From Deltaproteobacteria bacterium (GTDB lineage: Bacteria; UBA10199; JACPAL01), in the NCBI GenBank assembly GCA_016180845.1, contig JACPAK010000001.1:22836-86835 (forward strand): a DNA stretch of 64,000 nucleotides. The letters are read 5' to 3'. The first letter of the stretch is position 1. Each line of letters opens with the position of its first letter. This document shows, in pieces, positions 27,501-34,389 of the stretch. Below the pieces are notes generated by a model that was given only the letters and a program-made list of their open reading frames with translations, did no database searches and was not told the origin of the DNA. A program made the translations under genes and the position numbers.

Positions 27501-28041
27501 ATTTCTGAATCCCAATCACCGCTGCCTTGATATTTCGGGTGTCCTGACAGGTCTCGATCATCAGGAGATCCACACCACCATCGAGCAGTCCCAAGACTTG
27601 ATGATAAAAATGATCGATTAATTGCTCAAAGCTCACACCACCTGTCACGGAAATCGCCTTCGTCGTCGGGCCGATCGATCCGGCGACAAACCGCGGTTTG
27701 GCTGGAGTTGAAAACTCCTCTGCCGCTTTTCTCGCAAGATCCGCTGCTGTTTTATTGATCAAATGGGTTTTATCCTGAAGACCATACTCTCCCAAAACGA
27801 GTGGTGTCGCACCAAAGGTATCGGTCTCGACAATATCCGATCCCGACTCAAAATATTTTCGATGGATATCGAGGATGACATCGGGGCGGGTCAAAACGAG
27901 ATTCTCATTACACCCCTCAAGCTGAGGTCCGCCAAAATCGGTGGCCGTGAGATGACGCTGCTGGAGCATCGTCCCCATCGCGCCATCGAGGACGAGGATC
28001 CGTTCTTGAAGCAGTTCTTGAAGTTCTTTTGATCGACTCAT
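24511..28041 (-). CDS. metH: Cobalamin-dependent methionine synthase
   Basis: MetH transfers a methyl group from methyltetrahydrofolate via cobalamin to homocysteine. The 1176-residue protein has the four modules in order. The homocysteine domain has GLNCATGP and GGCCGTT zinc cysteines, and the pterin domain has VGERTNVIGSR. The B12 cap and Rossmann domains show DVHDIGKN (the cobalt-ligand His motif) and VGGAALSD. The C-terminal activation domain has RYSFGYPACPDL and SVSAIVLHHPDCKYF. Two DNA repeats are inserted in frame at the pterin/cap junction (about residues 602-621) and before the activation domain (about 886-904), both interdomain linkers. The ATG at 28041 overlaps the trmJ stop. Confidence 0.97.
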   Translation of the reverse strand: MSRSKELQELLQERILVLDGAMGTMLQQRHLTATDFGGPQLEGCNENLVLTRPDVILDIHRKYFESGSDIVETDTFGATPLVLGEYGLQDKTHLINKTAADLARKAAEEFSTPAKPRFVAGSIGPTTKAISVTGGVSFEQLIDHFYHQVLGLLDGGVDLLMIETCQDTRNIKAAVIGIQKCLQEFGKKVPLIISGTIEPMGTMLAGQAADALVVSTSHIDLFAIGLNCATGPEFMTDHIRTIHEFANTAVSCYPNAGLPNEDGKYLETPESLARQLERFIENGWLNIVGGCCGTTEKHIRAIAQMVIGKKPRPLQLKRGRCFYSGIELVESTEDNRPLIVGERTNVIGSRLFKGLVNEEKWEEATDIGRRQVKNGAQIVDVCLQSTDRDELNDIEPFYEKLVRKIKAPLMIDTTDPRTIEKALTYAQGKSIINSINLEEGETRFQKVCPLAKKYGGALVVGCIDEDPVQAQAFTRERKLGIAKRSHDLLTNQYGIPEEDIIFDPLVFPCATGDANYIGGAVETIEGVRLIKKEFPNCRTILGVSNISFGLPPQAREVVNAVFLYHATKAGLDLAIVNSEKLERYASIPEEERKLAERVLFNWSENLPPSPSLSKRGSEGGISDWRSQTRDQRIAINQSNIAAIAAHFRDRVKVEKKQRVDLPLDERLAQYIIEGSKDGLITDLELKRKEGATPLQIINGPLMKGMDEVGRLFNQNELIVAEVLQSAEAMKTAVSYLEQFMEKADVTKKGKVILATVKGDVHDIGKNLVEIILNNNGYEVINLGIKVPPEELIKAYHEHQPDIIGLSGLLVKSAQQMAVTAEDLKMAGITVPLLVGGAALSDKYTREKIAPSYTKLVLYAKDAMTGLGLANKLMDGEERKKIEAGLHRGEASLALSNRAQQAAPLPETTVRSRQVSLNIPVPPAPYLERKIRDVPQLDEIWEYINPQMLFVRHLGFKGKFEESLKGRDPKALELQRIIEEVKGDARKFMKVKAVWQFFEVASEGNDLHLFAPNVKSPIHTFHFHRQRKEEGLCLADYVLPPRDHVVLFVVGAGQGIREKSEEFKAKGEYLKSHALQALAIETAEAAAEWLHRRIREDWGFPDPVTMTMKDRLQAKYRGNRYSFGYPACPDLDDQKGIWKLLHPEDIGVQLTEGMMMEPEASVSAIVLHHPDCKYFVI
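25329..25385. repeat. Double GGGCG...CGCCC palindrome inside metH (family A)
   Basis: Two palindromes side by side. The first (25329-25354) is a near-palindrome with GTAGGGGCG at the left and GCGCCCTA at the right. The second is a perfect 20-base zero-loop palindrome with arms GGGCGAGGCT and AGCCTCGCCC (25362-25381), followed by CTAT. They encode linker residues HRGEASLALSNRAQQAAPLP of MetH. Related palindromes lie in pabB and tsaD. Confidence 0.85.
26179..26236. repeat. C/G-run palindrome inside metH (family B)
   Basis: A near-perfect palindrome: AAATC and C-runs on the left, CTCTTTG-ACA-AAGAG in the centre, and G-runs ending GAGATTTT on the right. It encodes the linker NLPPSPSLSKRGSEGGISDW of MetH, a sequence unlike the rest of the enzyme. 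It belongs with 5490-5537 and 44604-44650. Confidence 0.85.
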
Positions 28042-28760
28042 AACGCCCTCTGTATTCTCCACAGCACTTGATGACAGATTCCTCGCATCATCCGAATTTC
28101 TCTTATTGTCAAATTCGTTCGTGAGAAGAGCCGTCTCAATTTTCTCATCACCGACGTTGGATTCTGATGTGGGAAAAAACCGATCGACCCAAGCATCTCC
28201 TGGAAATGACCGAACATCCCCTCCACATCCTTCAAAGAGGCGAGTTGTCTGTCTTTGAGGTGTAATTTTTTCTGCGGCACCTGAAACTGATTTCGCGACA
28301 GTTCATACGCCATGAGCATGACCGACTGGGCCAGATTGATCGACGTAAATCGAGGATTCACCGGAACCGAGACGACCTGCTGACACTTCATCAGCTCCTG
28401 CGTCGTGAGACCCTTATCCTCAGGACCAAAAAGAACCCCGATCTTTTTTCCGACCGGGAGACGCTCAGACAATTCTGTCACCGGGAGAAACTGTCCCCTT
28501 TTTTTCCCGTAGCGACAACTCGTTCCGATCAGCAGATGAAACCCTTGGATCGCCTCCTCTAAGGTTTTATAAATCTTCGCCTTCCGCAAGATGTCGGCCG
28601 CCCCCACCGCGAGCCGCTTCGCCTCCGGATCGGTCGGTTTTGCCCGCGGAGAAACAAGGATCAGTTTCGAAAACCCCATATTCTTGAGCGCCCGTGCGGC
28701 GGCCCCGATATTTCCGGGATAGAGAGGGCGAACCAGAATGAACGCCACTTCCGACCTCAC
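28038..28760 (-). CDS. trmJ: tRNA (cytidine/uridine-2'-O-)-methyltransferase TrmJ
   Basis: A SPOUT-class 2'-O-methyltransferase acting on position 32 of tRNA. The 240-residue protein has the TrmJ layout. RPLYPGNIGAAARALKNMGF is motif 1, and VLFGPEDKGLTTQELMKC and FTSINLAQSVMLMAYEL form the knotted SAM site. A C-terminal helical extension of about 80 residues follows, typical of TrmJ. It overlaps both neighbours by four bases, with the EF-hand lipoprotein upstream and metH downstream, forming one tight operon. Confidence 0.93.
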   Translation of the reverse strand: MRSEVAFILVRPLYPGNIGAAARALKNMGFSKLILVSPRAKPTDPEAKRLAVGAADILRKAKIYKTLEEAIQGFHLLIGTSCRYGKKRGQFLPVTELSERLPVGKKIGVLFGPEDKGLTTQELMKCQQVVSVPVNPRFTSINLAQSVMLMAYELSRNQFQVPQKKLHLKDRQLASLKDVEGMFGHFQEMLGSIGFFPHQNPTSVMRKLRRLFSRTNLTIREIRMMRGICHQVLWRIQRAL

Positions 28761-29029
28761 TTTTCACCCCTTAATATCTTCTCTTGTTCCCGCGTTTCTC
28801 TCATTTTGAGGAAGAACTTCCGCTCTTCAGAACTGATCTGACCATCCTGATTGTAGTCAAACCCTTTTTCACGTCGATGGAAGACGCGGCCGATGACATT
28901 TTTCTTTGGCGGTTCCTGTTGCGCCTCTTCCTCTTCAATCACCCGCTTGCCGTACATCCACGGCCAAAAGGAGGCGCATGAGAAATAGAAAGGTAAAAGA
29001 AGAAAAAAGAATAAAAAAAGTTTCTTCAT
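28757..29029 (-). CDS. Small EF-hand lipoprotein candidate
   Basis: A 90-residue protein with a very hydrophobic signal sequence ending in FYFSC (Cys18), a likely though non-standard lipobox. A charged linker leads to one complete EF-hand loop at residues 58-69. DYNQDGQISSEE has Asp, Asn, Asp, Gly, Ile and the terminal Glu in the canonical calcium-binding positions, and is followed by a charged helix. A lone EF-hand on a lipoprotein suggests calcium-dependent pairing or dimerisation at the envelope. It is translationally coupled to trmJ (ATGA overlap). Confidence 0.7.
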   Translation of the reverse strand: MKKLFLFFFLLLPFYFSCASFWPWMYGKRVIEEEEAQQEPPKKNVIGRVFHRREKGFDYNQDGQISSEERKFFLKMRETREQEKILRGEK

Positions 29030-29040
29030 GAAACATGCAT

Positions 29041-29058
29041 TGTGGAGCTGAGGGGGAT
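29041..29058 (-). repeat. Duplicate of the tRNA-Ala 3' end
   Basis: Eighteen bases, TGGAGCTGAGGGGGATCG on the plus strand, are identical to the 3'-terminal part of tRNA-Ala at 29204-29221. The copies are direct repeats 145 bases apart. Such duplications mark integrase attachment sites, but the segment between them (29059-29203) is too short for a gene and shows only GC-rich hairpins. Confidence 0.8.
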
Positions 29059-29203
29059 CGCCCTCCGCCTAAACACGTTGTTATTTACGGCTTCGGGCGT
29101 CGGCACCTCACTGCCGCTCGCCGGAGTTGGCTCGCTTTTCCTCCCTCACCGGTCGGCGTTCGGTGCCGTTCGACCCCCAACGAAAAAACATATACATCCA
29201 CTA

Positions 29204-29276
<73 letters not shown>

Positions 29277-29303
29277 AGTACCGTTGACGTTATTAATAAA
29301 AGA

Positions 29304-29789
29304 TTACTGAATCGTCGATGAGATTTTTTCGAGGGCCTCTTGGGCAAGCAAATATTCCGGATCCCGTTCAAGGGCCTTTTGATACTCCTCTTGCGCCTTA
29401 AACATCATCCCCTTGATCTCATAGGCCCTGCCCAGATTGTAATGTGGGAAACAGTAGCTCTCATACCGAGGAGCACCGAGCGCCTTCTGAAGATAAGGGA
29501 TCGCCTCATCGATCTTCCCCTTTTCGATCAGATAGGCCCCGATATCATTGTAGGGATTCCCATATTCAGGATCGACCTGAATCGCTTTTTCACACAATTC
29601 GATCGCCCGTTCGAAATCCCCCAAGAGACTAAAGGTCCAACCAAGAAAGGTATAGGCCTCGGCTGTCGGACAAGACTCAATCGATCTTTGGTAGAGTTGA
29701 ATCGCCTCAGAGAAACTCCCAGACATCTGGGCTTCGTAACCCCGCTGAAAATATTCAATCGCTACCTTTCGTCTCTGATCACCATTCAT
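29304..29789 (-). CDS. TPR-repeat protein
   Basis: A 161-residue cytosolic protein made of about four tetratricopeptide repeats. [40 protein letters not shown] and [20 protein letters not shown] are clear repeat units with the A/G-Y-A pattern. TPR proteins are adaptors, and the partner is unknown. No signal peptide is present. It lies 10 bases downstream of the iron-sulfur carrier gene and is probably co-transcribed with it. Confidence 0.88.
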   Translation of the reverse strand: MNGDQRRKVAIEYFQRGYEAQMSGSFSEAIQLYQRSIESCPTAEAYTFLGWTFSLLGDFERAIELCEKAIQVDPEYGNPYNDIGAYLIEKGKIDEAIPYLQKALGAPRYESYCFPHYNLGRAYEIKGMMFKAQEEYQKALERDPEYLLAQEALEKISSTIQ

Positions 29790-29799
29790 ATTCTAAATT

Positions 29800-30177
29800 T
29801 TAAGCTGAGAATGATGTCCCGCACCCACAACTTGAGGTCGCATTGGGATTTTGAACGACAAAACCGGACCCTTTAAAGTCCTCAAAATAATCGACCACAG
29901 AACCCTTCAAATACTGAAGGCTTGTCGGATCGACTAAAACCTTAAGTCCGTTAGGGGCATCGACGATAAGGTCATCGTCCCTCTGATCATCAAACCGAAA
30001 TCCGTACTGGAAGCCTGAGCATCCGCCTCCTTCAATATAGACGCGGAAAAACTTCCCCTCCGCCTCCTTGTTGTTTTGGGCATATGCCTTCACCTTCGCC
30101 ACCGCCTTTTCGGTCACCTTCACGGTCGGTGAGTCCTGAATGGTCGGTAATTCAAAAGAATCTACTTGTGGCTCCAT
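29800..30177 (-). CDS. A-type iron-sulfur carrier (ErpA/IscA family)
   Basis: A 125-residue A-type carrier that receives Fe-S clusters and delivers them to apo-proteins, for example the many clusters of Complex I and QueG encoded nearby. The three ligand cysteines are present as Cys53 in GGGCSGFQY and Cys117/Cys119 in SSCGCG. The ATG at 30177 gives the family start; an upstream alternative adds 16 residues overlapping queG. The acidic [10 protein letters not shown] segment resembles ErpA, but IscA cannot be excluded. Confidence 0.92.
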   Translation of the reverse strand: MEPQVDSFELPTIQDSPTVKVTEKAVAKVKAYAQNNKEAEGKFFRVYIEGGGCSGFQYGFRFDDQRDDDLIVDAPNGLKVLVDPTSLQYLKGSVVDYFEDFKGSGFVVQNPNATSSCGCGTSFSA

Positions 30178-30221
30178 AATCTCCTCCCTTTTGATAAATA
30201 TAGGGAGTAGCGCCCAAACTG

Positions 30222-31223
30222 TCAACGCCCCTTATTATTTCTGCAGGCCTCCAGATTTCGTCTCCATTGGCCCCACCGGATCCTCTCCATGGCACTCCCC
30301 TGCCGGATCGCCTCAAACCCTCTTTCATCGACTTTCGCCAACTCCTCTAAATCAGGCGATCGAAACAGCTCCCTTGGGTAGAACTCTAAGTGGCTTGATG
30401 CTTGAATCCGATCATTATAAGGACAGACCTCCTGACAGATGTCACAGCCGTAGAGGTGATTGCCGACCATCTGTTTCTGTTGATCGGTAAACTCCCCTTT
30501 GTATTCAATCGTCAAATAAGAGATGCATTTTGTCGCATCGAGAATCCCCGGCTCGGGCAAGGCACCGGTGGGACAGGCATCGAGACACTTTGTGCAACTC
30601 CCACATTGATCGAACGTCGGTCGATCATAGTCGAGGAGAAGGCTCGTCAGGATCTCACCAATAAAGAAAAAAGAGCCTAATCCGTTATTAATGAGGCAGG
30701 TATTCTTGCCAATCCAGCCAAGGCCCGCTTGGGCGGCATAACTCCTTTCGAGAATCGGGCCGGTGTCGACATAGGTTTTTGTCTGCGCTCCCGGATCAAT
30801 TTCTTTTTGGATGAATTCAGCAAGTTGGGCAAGCTTCTCACCAACAATCCGGTGATAGTCCTCGCCCCAAGCGTAGGAAGAAATCCTAGCTCTATAGCTT
30901 TCAGGAGCGGGTGGCTGGGGGTCGGGCGCCCGGTCGCGCGCAACGGGTGAGCACGACTGGGCGGAACCCCCAGCCAGGACCCGCTCCTGACCTGAGTAGT
31001 AGTTCAACCCACAACAGATGATCGACCGAACCCCCGGTAGGACCAGTTCTGGATCTCCCCTCTTCTCCAACCCCCTCTTGAGATAATTCATTGAGCTGGC
31101 AAACCCTTGATCAAGCCACCAACGGAAGAAATCAAAGTCGGAAACCGATTTCGCGGGGGAAATACCGACGAGTTCGAAACCAAGTGCGTGGGCTTTTGAT
31201 TTGATTCGATCGGAAGGTTGCAT
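30222..31223 (-). CDS. queG: Epoxyqueuosine reductase
   Basis: QueG reduces epoxyqueuosine to queuosine in tRNA, using cobalamin and two [4Fe-4S] clusters. The 333-residue protein shows the conserved YARGRDYH-like segment (here [16 protein letters not shown]), [28 protein letters not shown], and the cluster motifs [15 protein letters not shown] and [11 protein letters not shown]. About residues 79-108 are a foreign-looking Arg/Pro/Ala stretch encoded by a 90-base inverted repeat. The C-terminal HEAT-like tail is short. It is divergent from the flavin reductase gene, with a 44-base gap. Confidence 0.95.
   Translation of the reverse strand: MQPSDRIKSKAHALGFELVGISPAKSVSDFDFFRWWLDQGFASSMNYLKRGLEKRGDPELVLPGVRSIICCGLNYYSGQERVLAGGSAQSCSPVARDRAPDPQPPAPESYRARISSYAWGEDYHRIVGEKLAQLAEFIQKEIDPGAQTKTYVDTGPILERSYAAQAGLGWIGKNTCLINNGLGSFFFIGEILTSLLLDYDRPTFDQCGSCTKCLDACPTGALPEPGILDATKCISYLTIEYKGEFTDQQKQMVGNHLYGCDICQEVCPYNDRIQASSHLEFYPRELFRSPDLEELAKVDERGFEAIRQGSAMERIRWGQWRRNLEACRNNKGR
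30901..30990. repeat. 90-base inverted repeat inside queG (family D)
   Basis: The left arm TCAGGAGCGGGTGGCTGGGG plus GT (30901-30922) is matched by the right arm (30966-30990), which differs only by a 3-base insertion. The 43-base centre contains a further CGGGCGCCCG palindrome. The repeat is read in frame by queG and inserts about 30 residues (including [20 protein letters not shown]) just after the CCGLNYY segment. Confidence 0.85.
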
Positions 31224-31267
31224 ATCCCACTCTCTTACATTAAGAGAGTGGTAAAGGAAACAACCCG

Positions 31268-32005
31268 ATGCCCCTCGAACCGATTACCGCTACCCTCGAA
31301 CAGGTCGTTGACCTCACACCGACGGTCAAGCATTTCAAGATCGGTTTCCCGAGAGGGAATCGTCCCACTTTTCAAGCCGGCCAGTTCTGCAGCATCCATA
31401 TTCCGGAAATATGTGGCCTGGACTCAAAAACAGGGAAGCCGCTCCGACGGGCCTATTCGATCGCGTCACCTCCTCATGAAGAGGGATTCGTTGATCTTTG
31501 CATCAAGAGGGTTGAAGGAGGCCCGGCAACCAACTGGCTCTGGCAACAAGAAGAGGGGGCAAGTGTTCTTGTCAGCATTCCGTATGGAAAATTTTTGATG
31601 AAGGAGCCGGTGAACTACACCCCCGTCTTTGTCGCAACAGGAACCGGCATCGCCCCGCTTCGAAGCATGCTCTTCGACCTTTATTATAAGAAGGGGCTCG
31701 CCACCGGGCAGGAAGTCTGGCTGATCTTCGGAGTCCGTCACGATGATGAAATCCTCTATCAAGACGAGTGGAAGAAGTTAGAAAAAGATCATAAAGAATT
31801 TCACTTTATCCCGACCGTCTCCCGCCCCAAGAAGTGGCCCGGAGAGGTTGGCTATGTCCAGGACAAGCTCAAAAAATTCATCACAGACCCTATGGGCAAA
31901 GAAATCTACATCTGCGGCCTCGGTGCGATGGTGAAGGCGGTACAGGAAACGGCGCTATCGATCGGGTTCAAGAAGGAACAGATTCATTTCGAGCGATATG
32001 ATTGA
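31268..32005 (+). CDS. Ferredoxin-NADP+ reductase-like flavoprotein
   Basis: A 245-residue FAD/NAD(P)-binding oxidoreductase of the ferredoxin reductase superfamily. FAD is bound by RRAYSIAS in the N-terminal barrel. The nucleotide site has FVATGTGIAPLRSML, the second Rossmann strand VWLIFGVRHDDEILY, and the C-terminal EIYICGLGAMVKAVQETAL. No iron-sulfur domain is fused. It overlaps pabB by eight bases, so the two are co-translated although no metabolic link is evident. The electron partner cannot be read from the sequence. Confidence 0.88.
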   Translation: MPLEPITATLEQVVDLTPTVKHFKIGFPRGNRPTFQAGQFCSIHIPEICGLDSKTGKPLRRAYSIASPPHEEGFVDLCIKRVEGGPATNWLWQQEEGASVLVSIPYGKFLMKEPVNYTPVFVATGTGIAPLRSMLFDLYYKKGLATGQEVWLIFGVRHDDEILYQDEWKKLEKDHKEFHFIPTVSRPKKWPGEVGYVQDKLKKFITDPMGKEIYICGLGAMVKAVQETALSIGFKKEQIHFERYD

Positions 32006-33347
32006 TCTGCAACTGACTCCCGATCAGCTTCCTCGTGAGCTCTTTGAACAACCTTATTTTTTCCTCCTGGAAACAACATTGCCTGACAGTCGAAACCGAT
32101 GGACGATCGCCGGATGGAATCCCACACTCATTCTTTCGTCAACTTCAGAACCAAACCTTCTGGAGAGGCTTCGAAAAGAATTAATAAAAGAAACATCTGA
32201 AAGGGCGTATCGCGATACGCCCCTACTACCTTTTCAAGGCGGATGGATCGGTTACATCGGTTACGAGTTTTACCGCTTTCTGGGGGAGAAAATCCCCTCT
32301 CGGAAATCAGACCTGATCCCTGAAGGACTGTTTGGGTATTATGAAAAATTTTATGCTTATGATCATGAGAAAAAGAAAGCCTACCGGGCGCCAAAAGACC
32401 AGGAGCTTCCCTCCTGGTTTCTGCGAAAATCGCAGCACCATTCGAGTCATGTCCCTCTGGTCCAAGGCTTCCCGGCGGGTCATGACTCGAGTTTAATGGT
32501 AGCGACGTCCTCGAAACCATCCGGGAAGGCTCCTGATCTTTTCAGCAATTTCTCAAAAAAAGCTTACCTTCGGACAATTGACAAAATCAAAAACTACATC
32601 ACCGCCGGTGATTGTTATCAGGTTAATCTGTCACAGAGGTTTTCTTGTGCCGTGAAGGAATCCCCGTATGACATCTATCAACGCTTAAAACAAATCAGCC
32701 CCGCCCCTTATTCGGCATTCCTGAATCTCGGTGACACCCAAATCATCTCCTCCTCTCCCGAATCTTTTCTGCAGGTGAAAAACAAAGAGGTCACAACACG
32801 GCCGATCAAAGGAACACGCCCTCGTGGAAAAACTGTCGCCGATGACGCTCGATTAAAAGAGGAATTGACCATCAGTACGAAAGATCGAGCCGAACTCCTC
32901 ATGATTACCGATCTGCTCCGTAATGATTTAGGAAAAGTCTGTGAAAAGGGATCGATTCATGTCCCCTCCCTCTGTGAAGTCGAGAGTTTTGCCCAGGTCC
33001 ATCACCTGGTCTCGACGATACAAGGGACTCTCAAAGAGGATACCGACGTTATCGATCTCCTGAAGGCAACATTCCCAGGTGGTTCGATCACAGGGGCCCC
33101 GAAGATTCGGGCGATGGAAATTATCCATGAACTCGAAACGGTGCCAAGAAACGTCTATACAGGTGCGATCGGTTTTATCAGCCTGAATGGTCATGCCGAG
33201 TTCAATATTGCGATTCGAACAATGGTTATTAAGGAAGGACAGGCCTATTTCTGGGGTGGAGGGGGGATCGTCTCCGATTCGTCCCCTGAAGAAGAATACC
33301 TGGAAACAACGGTCAAGGTGGAAGGACTCGTCTCGTCAGTTTCTTAA
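31998..33347 (+). CDS. pabB: Aminodeoxychorismate synthase component I
   Basis: PabB aminates chorismate to 4-amino-4-deoxychorismate for folate synthesis. The 449-residue protein has an N-terminal tryptophan-type pocket region (LPFQGGWIGYIGYEFYRF) and a C-terminal chorismate-binding domain with CYQVNLSQRF, the lysine signature RPIKGTRPRG that separates PabB from TrpE, and FPGGSITGAPKIRAMEII. Two DNA repeats are inserted in frame (about residues 69-77 and 147-168), one upstream of the GGW motif and one in the interdomain linker. PabA is not in the window. PabC may be the gene at 38758. Confidence 0.92.
   Translation: MIDLQLTPDQLPRELFEQPYFFLLETTLPDSRNRWTIAGWNPTLILSSTSEPNLLERLRKELIKETSERAYRDTPLLPFQGGWIGYIGYEFYRFLGEKIPSRKSDLIPEGLFGYYEKFYAYDHEKKKAYRAPKDQELPSWFLRKSQHHSSHVPLVQGFPAGHDSSLMVATSSKPSGKAPDLFSNFSKKAYLRTIDKIKNYITAGDCYQVNLSQRFSCAVKESPYDIYQRLKQISPAPYSAFLNLGDTQIISSSPESFLQVKNKEVTTRPIKGTRPRGKTVADDARLKEELTISTKDRAELLMITDLLRNDLGKVCEKGSIHVPSLCEVESFAQVHHLVSTIQGTLKEDTDVIDLLKATFPGGSITGAPKIRAMEIIHELETVPRNVYTGAIGFISLNGHAEFNIAIRTMVIKEGQAYFWGGGGIVSDSSPEEEYLETTVKVEGLVSSVS
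32203..32226. repeat. GGGCG...CGCCC palindrome inside pabB (family A)
   Basis: A perfect 20-base zero-loop palindrome with arms GGGCGTATCG and CGATACGCCC, followed by CTAC. It encodes AYRDTPLL in PabB. The ends GGGCG/CGCCC(CTAC) are shared with the palindromes in metH and tsaD, while the core differs. Confidence 0.85.
32437..32500. repeat. Inverted repeat inside pabB (family E)
   Basis: The left arm ACCATT-CGAGTCATG (32437-32451) and right arm CATGACTCGAGTTTAATGGT (32481-32500) are reverse complements apart from a 5-base gap, around a 29-base GC-rich centre. It encodes a His/Ser-rich linker of PabB. Confidence 0.8.
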
Positions 33348-33389
33348 ATAAATTAATAAATATTTGATTTTATTAACTACTTTATAAAT

Positions 33390-33410
33390 AGGCCACCAGT
33401 GGCCTGTTTT
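33390..33410 (+). terminator. Probable terminator after pabB
   Basis: AGGCCAC and GTGGCCT form a seven-base stem around a two-base loop (or six bases around four), followed by GTTTT. It is 43 bases past the pabB stop, in AT-rich sequence. The T tract is short, so termination may be partial. Confidence 0.6.
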
Positions 33411-33508
33411 CTGAAGTAAACAAAAATTGCCCATTCCAAGCAACATCCGGTTGGCTTGAGCCGATAAGTAATCTTAGAAGGACGAGTGAAATTATGACCA
33501 AGTCCGGG

Positions 33509-33529
33509 CACCCCCGCGCTGCGGGGGTG
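33509..33529 (+). promoter_or_regulatory. GC hairpin in the leader of the TIGR02147 gene
   Basis: CACCCCCGC and GCGGGGGTG form a perfect nine-base stem with a GCT loop. It lies 34 bases before the ATG at 33564 and is not followed by a T tract. It could act as an mRNA-stabilising or protein-binding hairpin rather than a terminator. Confidence 0.45.
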
Positions 33530-33563
33530 GACGCGGAAATGGTTGGAGACGGAGTCGGAAACC

Positions 33564-34388
33564 ATGGCCAACATCTACGATTATCTCGACTACAGGCGTT
33601 TTCTGAAGGATCGGGTAGAAAATCTTCGGATCAATGGTCGCTTTTCCTTCCGAAACTTCAACCGCCGCTCCGGTTTTCGATCCTCGGCAGCCCTCAAGTT
33701 GGTCATGGATGGGAGGAGAAACCTGGCTCAGGAGGGGATTTTCAAGGTCACGAAGGGTTTTAAATTAACCTCGACCGAGGCGAAATTCTTTACCCACCTG
33801 GTCCAGATGACCCAGGCGACAACCCACGAAGAAAAAGATTTTCACTTCAGACAACTTGCCGCCTATCGCCCTTTCCGCAAGGCAAAGGAACTCACAGCAC
33901 TTCAGTATGATTGCCTCTCTCATTGGTACTACGCCGCTATCCTTGAACTCGTTCGGCTTCATAACTTTCAGGAAAATCCTGAGTGGATCGTCCGTCGACT
34001 CGGCGGAAACGTCACCCTTTCTGAAGTCCGAAGGGCCTTGACCGATCTCGAACAACTTAAATTTCTGCAACGAAACAAAGAGGGAAAAATTGAGAGAACA
34101 GAACAGACATTGGTCACACCGGATGAAGTCAGAAGCCTCTCTGTCGTCAATTTTCATCGGCAGATGTGTGATCTTGCCAAAAAGGCGGTTTCAGAAGTTC
34201 CGTCAGATCGTCGAGAGTTTTCTTCGATCACGATTGCCCTCTCTGAAGAAGGGTTTTCGAAAATCAAGGCGAGATTTCAGGAGTTCAAAAGAGAACTGGA
34301 TTCCTATTTAGAGGAAAATCAAACCCAGAAAAACCAGGTCATCCAAATCAACCTGCAAGTTTTTCCGCTCACAACGAAGGAGAGCTAA
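33564..34388 (+). CDS. TIGR02147 family protein
   Basis: A 274-residue cytosolic protein of the TIGR02147 family, known mainly from Fibrobacter, Bdellovibrio and related lineages. It begins with NIYDYLDYRRFLKDRVENL and continues with GRFSFRNFNRRSGFRSSAALKLVMDGRRNL, which looks like a helix-turn-helix. A winged-helix-like middle (VTLSEVRRALTDLEQLKFLQRN) and an IQINLQVFPLTT C-terminus follow. The ATG at 33564 fits the family start better than 33543. The stop lies one base before a lipoprotein gene. A regulatory role for that lipoprotein is suggested by the arrangement. Confidence 0.85.
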   Translation: MANIYDYLDYRRFLKDRVENLRINGRFSFRNFNRRSGFRSSAALKLVMDGRRNLAQEGIFKVTKGFKLTSTEAKFFTHLVQMTQATTHEEKDFHFRQLAAYRPFRKAKELTALQYDCLSHWYYAAILELVRLHNFQENPEWIVRRLGGNVTLSEVRRALTDLEQLKFLQRNKEGKIERTEQTLVTPDEVRSLSVVNFHRQMCDLAKKAVSEVPSDRREFSSITIALSEEGFSKIKARFQEFKRELDSYLEENQTQKNQVIQINLQVFPLTTKES

Positions 34389-34389
34389 G

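Noticed and set aside
33509..33529. Intrinsic terminator
   Set aside because: A strong stem but no following T tract, and it lies just before a start codon.
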